From NCBI GenBank assembly GCA_039096225.1, contig JBBPEB010000015.1, forward strand, positions 1,699,501 through 1,763,500: 64,000 nt of DNA, read 5' to 3'. The position numbers were made by a program, and so were the translations under genes. This DNA is from Blastocystis sp. Blastoise. Its lineage: Eukaryota; Sar; Bigyra; Opalinata; Blastocystidae. Position 1 is the stretch's first letter, and each line of letters starts with the position of its first letter. The notes under the pieces were generated by a model. It made no database searches. It saw nothing but the letters and a program-made list of their open reading frames with translations, and was not told the origin of the DNA. Shown one piece after another: positions 50,012-61,629 of this stretch.

Positions 50012-50913
50012 ATGATTCGAAGAAATATTCGTCTGAGAAAGGATTATCTCTATAGAAAATCTTTAGAAGGGAAGCAGAAGGATGAATATGAAAAGAAGAT
50101 GAAAGTCCGTGATGCTATCGAAAAGGGAAAGAATGTAGCTACTGAATTAAAAGGAGAAGCCGAAGGTTTGAAGCATACTATTGATCTTGAAGATGATCAG
50201 ACTATGAATAAACAACTTGATGATGAATATGCTACTGCAGGTATAAAAGATCCCAAAGTTTGTGTAACTACTTCAAGAGAACCTAGTTCAAGATTAAAAC
50301 AATTTGTTAAAGAAATCAAATTAATTATTCCTAATTCACAACGTATTAACAGAGGTCAAACTAAAATTGAAGAAGTATGTTATATTTAGTAGAGTAACTT
50401 AATATGAATATAATAATAATTTTTTTTCTAAATCTTTTAACTTTTTTTTTCTGTTTGTTTTTGTATATTATATAAAATAATGTTCTTTCTTTATTATATT
50501 ATAAATGTATATATATATATAGTTGGTTCAAGTATGTCGTAGTCAAGAGTATACAGATATAGTAATAGTAGGTGAACATCGGGGTGAACCTGATCAATTA
50601 ATTATTAGTCATCTTCCTTTTGGTCCTACTTGCTATATTTCTTTATATAATACTGTTATGAGACATGATATAGAAGATGTTGGAACTATGAGTGAAGTCT
50701 ATCCTCATCTTATCTTTAATAACTTTACTTCGACACTTGTATATAGTTTGCTATGTTGTTATTTTTATTTTGTTTCTTCTTTTTATTTTATTTATTTTAT
50801 TATTATTATTATTTTTATATTTATTATTATTATTATTTTTATATTTATTTTGTTTTTTTATTATATATATTAAATAATTCTTTTATATCAAGTTTATTCA
50901 TTTTATCTCTCCC

Positions 50914-50982
<69 letters not shown>

Positions 50983-51449
50983 ATCGTGTAGTAAGTATAT
51001 TAAAGTATTTATATCCAGTTCCTAAAGCAGATTCAAAACGTGTTATTAGTTTTGTAAATACCAAGTATATATATATATATATAATTATACTAATTTATTA
51101 TTCTATATTTATTATTATTATTATATATATAGTGATATTATATCATTCAGACATCATAACTTTACTAAAAATCACCAAGAAGTCAATTTAACTGAAGTAT
51201 ATATATATATATATATAATTATCATTATTAATTATCATTATATAATTATCATTATATAATTATCATTATACAATATTAATTATTCAAAAATAGAAATCTT
51301 TTCTAATAAATAAATTTATATAGGTAGGTCCTCGATTTGATATGAGAATCTATAAAATAAAATTAGGAACAGTAGAAATGGAAGATTGTGAAAATGAATA
51401 TGTATATAGACCTTATATGAATACTGCAAAGAAACGACGTTTCCTTTAA
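50012..51449 (+). CDS. IMP4: U3 snoRNP protein IMP4 (Brix domain)
   Basis: Component of the U3 snoRNP/SSU processome needed for early 18S rRNA processing. Five exons (50012-50374, 50523-50738, 50979-51064, 51133-51196, 51324-51449) give 284 residues (yeast 290, human 291). The family start MIRRNIRLRKDYLYRKSLE is near invariant. The Brix domain spans about 85-260: TTSREPSSRLKQFVKEI, SQRINRGQTKIEELVQVCR, TDIVIVGEHRGEPDQLIISH, LPFGPTCYISLYN, PHLIFNNF, ISFRHHNF, EVGPRFDMRIYKIKLGT, and the ending RPYMNTAKKRRFL. The third exon follows an intron with a very long (TA)n run. Confidence 0.96.
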
Positions 51450-51715
51450 ATTTTATTTATATATTCAAATATCTATACTTATAAATCATATAAAGATTAT
51501 ATTTTTTATTTATTCTAAATACGTATTCTTTTATTTCCTTTTCTCTTTTTATTATTGTTTTTTATGTGTTTTTTGTTTCATTTTTGTTTGTTATTTCTTT
51601 TTTTCATGCTTCAATGAATAACAATCTCAAACAATTTATGTATTCTACAAACGAAATACATAAATGAATTCAATTACGTATACAAGAAAAAGAATTAAAT
51701 AATTTTTTTGTAGCA

Positions 51716-52386
51716 ATGTCAAAACAAATGATTCAAATGCTTATAGCAGTGCCAGCAACACTTGCTATCTGTCTAGTGTATAATTATTTATCATTCTGCA
51801 TTCTTAAATATCTTTAGATTTGAAGATAAAGTTGGTGGATTCGCAATTATCAATGGAAGATCCATGCAACCTACTTTAAATCCTTCAAAAGATGATGATA
51901 GTTATAGTAAGGATATCATTTTAACAAACAAAATTAATGTAAGAAGAGCCAAATTCACTCGTGGTAGTATTGTCGTCTTAAAATCTCCACTTGATCCAAA
52001 GAGATTATTAATTAAACGACTTGTTGCTATTGATGGAGATTTAATTCGCACAGAAGAGAACTCGCTTATTGAGATTCCTCAAGGAAATTGTTGGGTTGAA
52101 GGAGATAATGGATCTAATAGTATTGACAGTCATCGCTTTGGAGCTGTATATATCTATATCTACTGGTTACTATTGTTTATTTTATGTAAAACTCTATGTT
52201 TCCATGTTTTATATATATAAACCATTTTTATAAATAAATTCTCTATAGATTCCACTTGCGCTCATTGTTGCTGAAGCTACATATATTATATGGCCTTTCA
52301 CACGTATATCAAAACTCGTTAAACAACCCTCAAGGTCTAAAGTAGTTTATAAAGAAGAATCTAAATTCTGTAAGAATAATGACTAG
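51716..52386 (+). CDS. Mitochondrial inner-membrane protease subunit, Imp2-like
   Basis: Membrane-anchored serine protease of the signal peptidase I (S26) family, type Imp2/IMMP2L, which cleaves intermembrane-space sorting signals. Three exons (51716-51777, 51818-52145, 52249-52386) give 175 residues, the usual Imp2 length. An N-terminal hydrophobic helix (about 7-22) precedes the catalytic Ser36 in NGRSMQPTLNP. The general-base Lys87 is in LLIKRLVAIDGD, with GDN...SIDSHRFGAIPLALI and the IIWPFTRI end following. Imp1 and Imp2 are hard to separate; the WPFTRI tail and NP after SMQPTL favour Imp2. Its presence implies a mitochondrion or a related organelle with an inner membrane. Confidence 0.87.
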
Positions 52387-52756
52387 AGAATGTATCCTTT
52401 TCCATTTTTTTATTCTTTTTTTTTCTAATATAGTTGTTCATAGTTATTATGCATATGTGATTTCATTTTATCTTTAATAGTTTTTGTTTTTTATATTTGA
52501 TATTTCTTATAATAACAAACTATAAAAAGAATCATTCAATAAATCGTAATTTTTATTATGAGAAAATCACATTATATATTCAATAAGTATTTCCAAGATT
52601 GTTATACATCATTCTTGTATCACCAAAAATCACAAAAATCACAGATTTGGATATATCCAAGTCAATTAATGGATCTTCGCATTCAACAAAAACGAGACTT
52701 TTAATATTCATATTTACTTTTTATAACATCTATAAACTGTTAGTGACTTATTTGAT
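52387..52756. other. Intergenic, T-rich then mixed
   Basis: 370 bases between the Imp2-like stop and the next plus-strand gene; begins with a T-rich 3' flank. Nothing else recognised. Confidence 0.5.
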
Positions 52757-53555
52757 ATGAGAATCATACTGATTAGCCTTTTATTATTCACATTTTGTGG
52801 TACATCGAGTATTTTTGTTTGTTAAATAGTCTCTAATAATGTATAGGTTTTGTTCAGTATTTGCTATTATGAAATAGATGAATTTTATTATTGAAATAAT
52901 ATATTTAGTTCACACTTACATGTAATTGATCAACAATCATCACTTCCGAAACATCAATCTCCGTATATCTATTTATAAAATATTGTCTTAGAAGCTTATA
53001 TTATATTATATATGTATCTATATATAGAATACTACCAATTCATCAATCACAAATAGAAGAAACATCTCGAAGATTATTGAATTATAATGAAGGAAATGTA
53101 TTCTCTATTCAGGAAGAAAACTCCAAGGAGTATTTTAAATTATAGTTAACTAGATATATATATAATAGATATTTTATCGTAACGAAGCAAATTAATCAAG
53201 ATGAATGTATATATGGTTTATATGTTTAAAAACATATTTATGTATATATATTATTAATTATATTATAATAGCTTCTGATGATTACATAATGGTATCGTTG
53301 GATGATCTTATTTTTGATTATATTAAAGAACATAGTACATATATATATATATATTATTATTAAATATATGATTTATAAATGATATATATAGAAGTCATCA
53401 TATATATTGTCATTGTTATTCTTAGTATAATACTGTTAGCATGTTTCATTAAGATATTCAATGCATTCTATACTGTTATATCAACATTTTATAAATGTTG
53501 CACTTGTTGTAAGCATAAAAAGAATGAAGAAACAACGAAAATACTAAAAATATAA
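52757..53555 (+). CDS. Type I membrane protein A with signal peptide and CCxCC motif
   Basis: No frame longer than about 60 codons exists here, but seven small exons (52757-52808, 52847-52856, 52909-52962, 53028-53129, 53169-53206, 53272-53334, 53392-53555) join in frame to 160 residues. A signal peptide opens it (MRIILISLLLFTFCG). A hydrophilic, probably luminal part rich in His, Gln and Ser follows (about 20-108), then one transmembrane helix (VIIYIVIVILSIILLACFI, about 109-127) and a short cytosolic tail with a juxtamembrane cysteine cluster (YKCCTCCKHKK), a likely palmitoylation site. Exon 2 is only 10 nt. The frame closing over six introns and the coherent topology argue for a real gene. 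No family recognised. Confidence 0.68.
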
Positions 53556-53768
53556 TGATGATACGATTTATATATATTATTTTTGTATATTATCTACTAT
53601 GTGTCTATGAAATATATAAAAAAATATTAAAAAGTACTCTTTGGTTTCTTATAAAATGATTTAAAGATTTTTTTTTGAAGTAAAAAAAGAAAAATATAAA
53701 TAATATGTTTATAACATATAATAAATAAAGAAAACAACAATAATATAATTATTATTCAAGAATAAAAT

Positions 53769-54734
53769 TTATTGTCTAGAAGTTCTAGAATCTCTATAAT
53801 CAGAGAAAAGATCAAATCCAACTAATATTAATGGATACATAATATTCTTCTTTAATACAGGGATTTTCATACAAGGCATTAAGCAAAGAGCAGATGCTGT
53901 TATTGTATTATATACGTCATAAGAACCTCTCATATCTCCCATCAATCGCTTAATCCACATCATACCTACATAAAAACTATAGACAATAATAAACATAATA
54001 AACATAGAAAAGTTATCAATTCTATTATCAATTTATTAACGATTTGTATATTGAAGATTATATATATATATATATTAACGATTTGTATATTGAAAATTAT
54101 ATATATATATATATTAACGATTTGTATATTCAAGATTAGATAAATATATATAAATATATATAAATATATATAAATATATATATATAAACGATTGTATATT
54201 GAAAAATCTATAAATATTATATATACCAAATTAATGAACCTGCGCCAATAGCTGTACTTTTAGTTAATCCTAACATTTTGTCTTTGTTTGTTTTTAATTT
54301 CCAATCCATAGTTTGGAAAAATTGAACTATAAATAGGTATATACAATAGTTCATAATAAGATCATTGATTGTATTCAATATAATTATATAATTCATTATA
54401 TATACAAGCACCAAGAATACCACCGAGACTAGCACCAGTGACAGAACCAAATTTTGCTAATTTAATATAATAATTAATTTGAAATCTCTATATATAAGAG
54501 ATAATATATGGGTGTCATTTGTAAAGTTGTGGACTAATGATTAAATTAAAAAAGGAAGCAGAAAAACATTACATCTTTAAATGTTTTTTCTTTTTGAGCA
54601 ACTGTTCCATCTGATTGTTTCACTTCGATCACCTTAGCTTCTCTCTCTTTGATTTCCTTGGATCGTTTCGCTTCCTCTTCTTGACGTTGTTTTAATTTTT
54701 CTTGTTGTTTTCTGTAATCTCCCCAACTTGACAT
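53769..54734 (-). CDS. Small multi-pass membrane protein, possibly Tim17/22/23-like
   Basis: Four exons (54734-54573, 54487-54406, 54326-54227, 53976-53769) give 183 residues. A charged N-terminal coiled-coil stretch of about 55 residues (YRKQQEKLKQRQEEEAKRS) is followed by glycine-rich hydrophobic segments: FGSVTGASLGGILGA, then STAIGAGSLIWICFY, TITASALCLMPC and MYPLILVGFDLF. The glycine spacing and the DVYNTITASALC block recall the GxxxG and D.WN..AG motifs of the Tim17/Tim22/Tim23 translocase and NDUFA11/TIMMDC1 group, so a mitochondrial inner-membrane location is plausible. The similarity is weak; treat as a suggestion. Convergent with the gene to its left and divergent from the type I protein to its right. 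Confidence 0.6.
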
Positions 54735-54957
54735 GTTTTGAATAAATGAGTGATAAACAAAGGAAAAAAGAATTATGTAAAAAAGAACACTAAAGAATTT
54801 TTTCAGATATTTTCACGTTAATTCAGTCAGTGTCTTCTAAAACAAAAAACAATTCAAACTTTAAGTTTAAAAAACAAATACATACTTTTATTATAATTAG
54901 TAAATAATTGTTCTTTGTATATCAAACATCAGCAACATCGGATTGGTCTATGTTATT

Positions 54958-56588
54958 ATGAAAATATCTTTACGTTTAGTAACATTTATTTTTCTATTAT
55001 TCTTTATCCAGGTCACTAATGCTCAACGTATATTACAAATTACATATATATTATAAATAAATTAGTTTGTGGCCTTTATCAATCAGATTGCATAGTCTTT
55101 GAGAATATATGTATTATAAATCTTGATATATTACTAAAACGATGTTTATTTTATATAAAATTTTTTGTCTTTATAGATATTCGTTATTCTCGTTCGATAA
55201 CAGAGCATTTATCTAATGAATTCTTGAATTCGTTCTTAGAAATATTCGTATTTCTTGATGGTTTTGAGTGTGATGGAGATCCTGATATCCGAATTATTGG
55301 CTAGTATTTATTTTTTATGAAAGTACTTGTGATATTTTTATATAGTGTTTCTTCAACACGTTATGCACCTTATGAATATAATCGTATATATATATATACT
55401 ATAATATAATGATATATTATAAATCTGTAGATCCTTTTGAAACGCGTGAGATTCTTCGTTTTATTCAATTTGTTCCTCTTAATCTTGAAAAAATAACTTT
55501 TTATAATATTAGTTGTTCTAGCCCTATTCAAGAAAACTCTGAATATTTATATACGTATGATTACTGACATTATATATTATATTATATTATTTTTCATAAA
55601 TTAAATGATATTAATTTATTCTATATAATAAAATAACGATTATTATTAATTTGATATTATAGTATAGAAGATCTTTTTTATTATTATTTTTTTATAAATA
55701 TATGTAAATATATATATATCAATTATACTATAAAAATGGTCTATATACAAAAGATTTTTATTGTCGTCGAGGAGATGAATTTCTTTTTGAAAGTTTATTT
55801 CGAGTGGGTAACTTTTATATTCAATCTGAATACTTTTTTAATGGTATTTATATTTATTTAGTGTTAATACATGTTATATATATATAATTATCAAAAGAAT
55901 ATAAAATATCTATTGCTATCAACTCTATAGATGATATATTAACTATTACTCATCCTGCTTTTACAGAAACGTATACTCTTATTCATGAAGAACGTATATA
56001 TATATGTATTTAATAGTTATATATTTATGATTATTTAATTATATAATAGTGTATATGTCAATAATTCAATATAGAATATTTCTAATAATATTTCTAATAA
56101 TATTTTAATAATATTTCTAATAATATTTTAATAATAATATTTATAATATTTCTAATAATATTTTAATAATAATATTTATAATATTTCTAATAATATTTTA
56201 ATACTATTTCTAATAATATTTTAATAATATTTAATAATATTTATAATATTTCTAATAGTATTTCTAATAGTATTTCTAATAATATTTAATAATATTTTAA
56301 TAATATTTTAATAATAATATTTATAATATTTCTAATAATATTTTAATACTATTTTAATGCTATTTTAATACTATTTTAATACTATTTCTAATACTATTTC
56401 TGATAAATTATAAATAATAATCTATAGCATGTTATACAAATGATGCTACTCAGAATGCATTGACTAGTCTTAAATGGATTGTATTTATAGGACTTATTTT
56501 TATTTTATTTACATTCCTTATGTTATTCTATACTTATTCAACAACATTACAAATAAAAGAAGTACTTCATTTTGTTAAACAAGAATAA
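54958..56588 (+). CDS. Type I membrane protein B with luminal Cys-containing domain
   Basis: Eight exons (54958-55027, 55177-55303, 55346-55383, 55431-55554, 55663-55703, 55754-55843, 55898-55993, 56428-56588) join to 248 residues. A signal peptide (MKISLRLVTFIFLLFFIQ, probable cleavage after VTNA) precedes a luminal domain of about 185 residues with five cysteines (FECDGD, ISCSS, FYCRRGD, EPCYT among them). One transmembrane helix (WIVFIGLIFILFTFLMLF, about 212-229) and a short tail end it. The join at 55703/55754 is the least certain, since another frame stays open across it. No family recognised. It resembles membrane protein A at 52757-53555 in topology and size class but not in sequence. 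Its last intron (434 nt) is the longest I traced. Confidence 0.65.
56055..56400 (+). repeat. Degenerate minisatellite in last intron of membrane protein B
   Basis: Irregular tandem reiteration of TAATATTTC and TAATATTTTAATAA-type units for about 340 bases, lengthening this intron far beyond its neighbours. Non-coding; probably a slippage product. Confidence 0.7.
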
Positions 56589-57041
56589 TATATACTATTA
56601 TATATATATATATATATTTCATATGTTCACTATGTTTTTATCCTATATTTTATTTCTTTCTGTTCTTTAGTATAATTTTCATTTAAAAAAAGAAATATAA
56701 TATATATATTATTATTATATAAAAAATACTTCATGTGAACTCATTTTTTTACATTTTATTTTTATGCTTTCTTTCTTATATATATATATACTTTTAACAA
56801 TTTACTTTGTTTATCAATTTCTTATTCTTCACATTTTATATCTTTTATTGTTTATTTAAAAGAAAAAAGTTTACTAATCCATTTCCTTACATGTTTTATA
56901 TTGTTCTAATACTACTCCTATTACTCTACTTTTTGTGCATATTAAAACTATATTAAAGAATATTGCTTATCTATGACAAAAAGAGGAGAAAAACATTTTT
57001 TATATAAAAAAAGAAAAGTCGTTTTTTTATGGGAATTCTTT
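56589..57041. other. Intergenic, T-rich 3' flank
   Basis: About 450 T-rich bases downstream of membrane protein B and before the MITE. No gene recognised. Confidence 0.5.
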
Positions 57042-57203
57042 GTGGTTAGTAGGGATAATTTATGCTCAGCATAGTATGACGAAAAAATTCATGCTCAGCA
57101 TAGTATGGCCAATAGGCTACCCGCCTATTGGCCTGGTCTACTATGCATACTCTAAAGAAAACACCTTCTACTATGCTGAGTGTGAATTACGCCGTGGTTA
57201 GTA
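57042..57203. mobile_element. 142 bp MITE with 10 bp target-site duplication
   Basis: Core 57052-57193, flanked by the identical decamer GTGGTTAGTA at 57042-57051 and 57194-57203. Its ends form an imperfect inverted repeat of about 25 bp (GGGATAATTTATGCTCAGCATAGTA against the complement of the right end), sharing TAATT and CTCAGCATAGTA. The motif CTCAGCATAGTA occurs twice on the left (57065, 57094) and as its complement at 57169-57180. The centre is a perfect 11-bp hairpin (GGCCAATAGGC / GCCTATTGGCC, 57107-57117 and 57123-57133). GC content is clearly above its surroundings. A 9-11 bp duplication is typical of Mutator-like elements. It ends 79 bases before the LYAR ATG. Confidence 0.8.
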
Positions 57204-57282
57204 AGCTCATTTCATATTAACCGTGATTTCATTATTTTTTATCGTTTTCATATTCTAATTTAATTCGTGTTATTCTAAGGAA

Positions 57283-58806
57283 ATGGTATATTTCGTTTGC
57301 AATAAATGTCAAGAGACTCTCAGAAAGAATAAAGTTGAAGGTCACTCTTATAGCTGTCATAGTGATTCCTTTAGTTGTGTGGATTGTAATGCTCATTTCG
57401 ATTCTAAAACCTTTAAAGAACATAATACATGTATTTCTGAAGAAGAAAAATATCAAGGAAAACTATATAATCCTAAAAAAGTAAGTTTCATATAGAATAG
57501 CGTCATTTATTGACATATTCTACTAGTTATTGATAAGAATGATGAATTTATAAAAAGATTTTATAATTAGATAATCGTTTTATTCATTTTTTTTAGGAAA
57601 AAGAAAATCCTCAATTGGAGTGGATGAGACTTCTTGATTCTGCAAAGGATAGTTGTACAGATTCTTCTGTGAAATCTGCATTAGATCAACTATGTAATCT
57701 TGATAATGTTCCTAGAAAGAAGAAGCAATTTTATAATTATGTGAATAATTGTGTTCATATTCCTACAAATACTGTTGATAAAGTTTGGGAAATTTTAGAA
57801 TCTCTTCGTCAAAAACAAATTGCAGAAAAGAAAGCTATCGAAGATAAAGTTAAAGCAGAAATTGTATATATGTTATTTTTTTTTTATTTAAATGTATTTT
57901 TTGTTTTTCTTATTTTTTTATTTTAGATATATAAAGATATTTTTATAAATTATGAAAATAATATATTAATATAATAAAAGAATAATATAATAATATATTA
58001 ATATAATAATAATATAATAATAATATAATAATATAATAATATAATAAAAGAATAATATAATAATATAATAATAATATAATAATAATATAATAATATAATA
58101 TAATAATATAATAATATAATAATATAATATAATAATATAATATAATAATATAATATATATAGGCTGCTAGAAAGAAGGCAAAACTTGAGAAAATGAAAGA
58201 AGAAGAATCTTCGAGTTCTTCAAGTTGGGACACTTCATCTTCAGATGATGATGATAAAAAAGAAGAAAAGAAGAAAATAACTGAAATACCAAAGAAATCA
58301 ATTAAGGAAACTAAAGAGAAAAAAAGGTAAATTATTTTATTTCTTTTTTTATTTCTATTTTTATTATTTTTATACTTTTATTTTTAATTCTTTAAAAAAA
58401 AAATCATATTTCTATAAATACATTACAATTAATATTATATTCTATATATATATTTATACATATAGTGAACATAAAACATCTGAAAAGAAATCTTCTTTTG
58501 ATTTCAAGAAATATATCTTAAAGAATAGTAAAGTATTTAAAAAAAATCTATTTCTTAATATATATTTGCTAAATTTATTTATATTTTATTCCATTTTTAT
58601 TATATATAGAAATCTATTAAATTAAATGAGTTAAAACAAATTATTCTTGAGAAAGCCATGAAGAAAGATAACTCTTTAACTACTGAATCAGCTACTTCTC
58701 TTTTCTATCATAACGTATATATATATATATTCAATTTTTATTGAATTATTTTATTATTCTTTATTATATATAGTTAGAAGAAATTGATTTTACACTCTCT
58801 CAATAA
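57283..58806 (+). CDS. LYAR-type C2HC zinc-finger nucleolar protein
   Basis: Six exons (57283-57480, 57597-57863, 58163-58326, 58466-58532, 58610-58714, 58774-58806) give 277 residues. The N-terminus has the paired LYAR zinc fingers: MVYFVCNKCQETLRKNKVE, HSYSC, FSCVDCNAHFDSKTFKEHNTC and then ISEEEKYQGKLYN, matching the LYAR order (CISE.+KYGGK). A helical region, a Ser/Asp-rich acidic patch (ESSSSSSWDTSSSDDDD) and a Lys-rich tail (KKEEKKKITEIPKKSIKE) follow, as in nucleolar LYAR proteins. LYAR acts in pre-rRNA processing and transcription in animals; function here is inferred. The second intron (299 nt) is filled with TAATA repeats. Confidence 0.87.
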
Positions 58807-59310
58807 ATTCAATTTCCTAAATTTGTTTAAATTATGTTTTTAATGTTATATTCTAAAAATGATTAGAAATTTAAAAAATAATCAGTCATGATACTCTTTT
58901 GAACACTTAGTTTTCTACATAAATTACTCCTGATGTTTGAATCAAAATATCAGCAAATAAACACGAAAAAGAATGAACTTTAAACATACATTTCCTTCGT
59001 TAACTTTTCATATTAATATAATAATACAACATCCTGCTAACAACTTTCATTACAAAAATAAATAAATACTAAACTCAAAAGAAACGAAAAGAAAATAAAC
59101 ATTCGATAACATTCTAATTAAAAAAAAGGATGTTAACAATTTGAATTATTTTAAAATCTAAACCTGATCTGCGTTTATTCTTACGGTAATTTTCCATGAT
59201 TAAAAAATAAACAACCAAATAAAAACAATTAGAAAAATTCAAAGCTTTTTGTAGCAATATAATCTTCTTTAACTGATCAGATCATTCTTTCTTTTATAGA
59301 TTAGAAGAGT
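58807..59310. other. Intergenic LYAR to PAN3
   Basis: 504 bases between two plus-strand genes. No repeat or RNA gene recognised; the PAN3 promoter must lie here. Confidence 0.5.
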
Positions 59311-60331
59311 ATGAGTGATACTACAACAGGAAAGAATACTTTTTCTGTATCTTTTTCTTTCTTCTTTTCTCATTGTGTAGACTAAAACGGATGCCAAACC
59401 ATTCATTCCGTCAGGTCAACGTCAGAATAATCTGGCAAAGAATGCTCCATCATTTTTTCCTATTTATAGACAACAAGTATGATTTTCATTTGTTTCTATC
59501 TCTATTTTGTGTCTCTATTTAGAATGAAAATGATGCTGTACCTACAGATTATTGTATTTTATTTATCTATTTTTACATTATTCACTTTTTAAAACTATTT
59601 TTATTCATTTTTCAGTAAATGCAACTCCCTTTTATCCTTCTACAACATCCTTACAAAGTTCTTATCGATATGATGACTCCGTATATATATTTATGATGAT
59701 CTCATACCTATAAACGATTTGTTTTAAAGATTATCATTATTGATTTGACATTATTCTTATTGATTTTACATATAGGCTGACAATTATGATCAAGATGGAC
59801 AAGATGCATATTATTACTATCAAGATGTATATATTACTTTGATATGTTTTGATATATATATATATATATTTGTTTAGAATCCATTAAATATTCCTTTCAC
59901 TTTCCCTCCTCCATCAAAGAAGACAGTTCGTAGTTGTTTTATTCCTTCAAGTATTCAAAAATATTATGAAATGGAAGTATATATATATGTTATTTTTCTT
60001 ATTATTTATTTGTTTTTTTGTTTTTTTTTTGAGGTTATAATAGTAATGAAGTATTTTTTAAATGTTTTCTCTATTATTAGGGAATAATATTTTGTTTTAT
60101 ATATTTATATTATTATATAATATTCTCTATATAATTCTAGACTGCTGCTATTATTAATCAAGAACCTCCTTCCGATCCTCGTTATAAACAAATTCCTCCA
60201 CGATATAACTCATTAAAGTATATATATATTATTTTTTTGTTTTTTTGTTTTTTTTTATTATTATTAGTATATTCTGTATATATTTTTATTGGATATACTG
60301 AATCATAAATAAGAAATATTATAATTACTTT

Positions 60332-60386
<55 letters not shown>

Positions 60387-61580
60387 GCTTATATAGAGAG
60401 CTTTCTTCTGCTGAATCCGATAATATAACTGGTTCTTTCGGTTATTTATCGTCTTCCTATAAAGTTATTGACAGTCAGGATGGAAACCCTTATATGATTC
60501 GACGATTTGAAAGAGTTAGAACCTCAGGAGAACTCGTTGTATATATTTATATATTATTTATTATGTGAATATTCGGATATTAATATTATTTTATATTTAT
60601 GTATTATTTATTATATGAGTATTCTAATATTATTATTTTATATCTATTTATTATATTTATAATTATAAAATGATATATATATATTTTTTCATTTTTTTTA
60701 CTATTTACCTATCTTAATGCTATATCTTTTGTATACTTTTTTTTCTATACATTAATTTTTCTATTATATATATATATATATATAGAATTCAGTATTACAG
60801 ACCTGGAAGAATATTTCTCATCCTAACATAGTATCATTAACAGATTGCTATATATATAATGGTGCACTTTTATTTGTTCATGATTATTACCCAAATGCTA
60901 TGTCTATTCGACAGAAATATATGGTATAAATATAGTTATAGATATATTATATTAAAATATATATTATAAATATTATTTTTTATGTTGATTCTAAACCAAA
61001 ATTTATAGATTATAAATAATTATTAACATATAATTATTAACATATATTTATAAACAAATTATTTTTAATATATATATATATATATATTATTATAACCCTA
61101 TCCATATATTTTTATAGGTTGAGAATGCTTCAAAATTGACTGAAGATTTATTATGGTGCATATTAATTCAATTATTATCGGCTATATATTTAATTCATAC
61201 TCAACATTTAGCTTGTCGTTGTATCAATGAAATGTATATATTAGAAACCGGTCGTAATCGTTTTCGTATTGGTAGTTGTGGTATTAATGATATATTAGAT
61301 CCTAAAACAAATATAAATGAAGAACAATCAAGAGATATGTTTCAATTAGCACAAATGATATTAACTTTAGGATGTATTGGAAATAATCAAGTGAATATGA
61401 AAATATTCTCTTCTAATTATGGATCTGAACTTGTAGGTATTATTAGTCAAATGTGGAATAATAAACCCATATCTTGCTATCAAGCACTTAATATGGCTAC
61501 TCCTCAAGTTATTCGTGCTCTTAATAGTACATTCTCTGCTAGTGACTTCCTTAGTAATTGCCTTGTATATATATGTATTA

Positions 61581-61629
<49 letters not shown>

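Noticed and set aside
55681-55860. Continuous open frame across 55,663-55,860 in membrane protein B
   Set aside because: It yields a frame that stops at TAG and does not join the following exons; a 50-nt intron at 55704-55753 restores one frame to the transmembrane exon. Still the least certain join.
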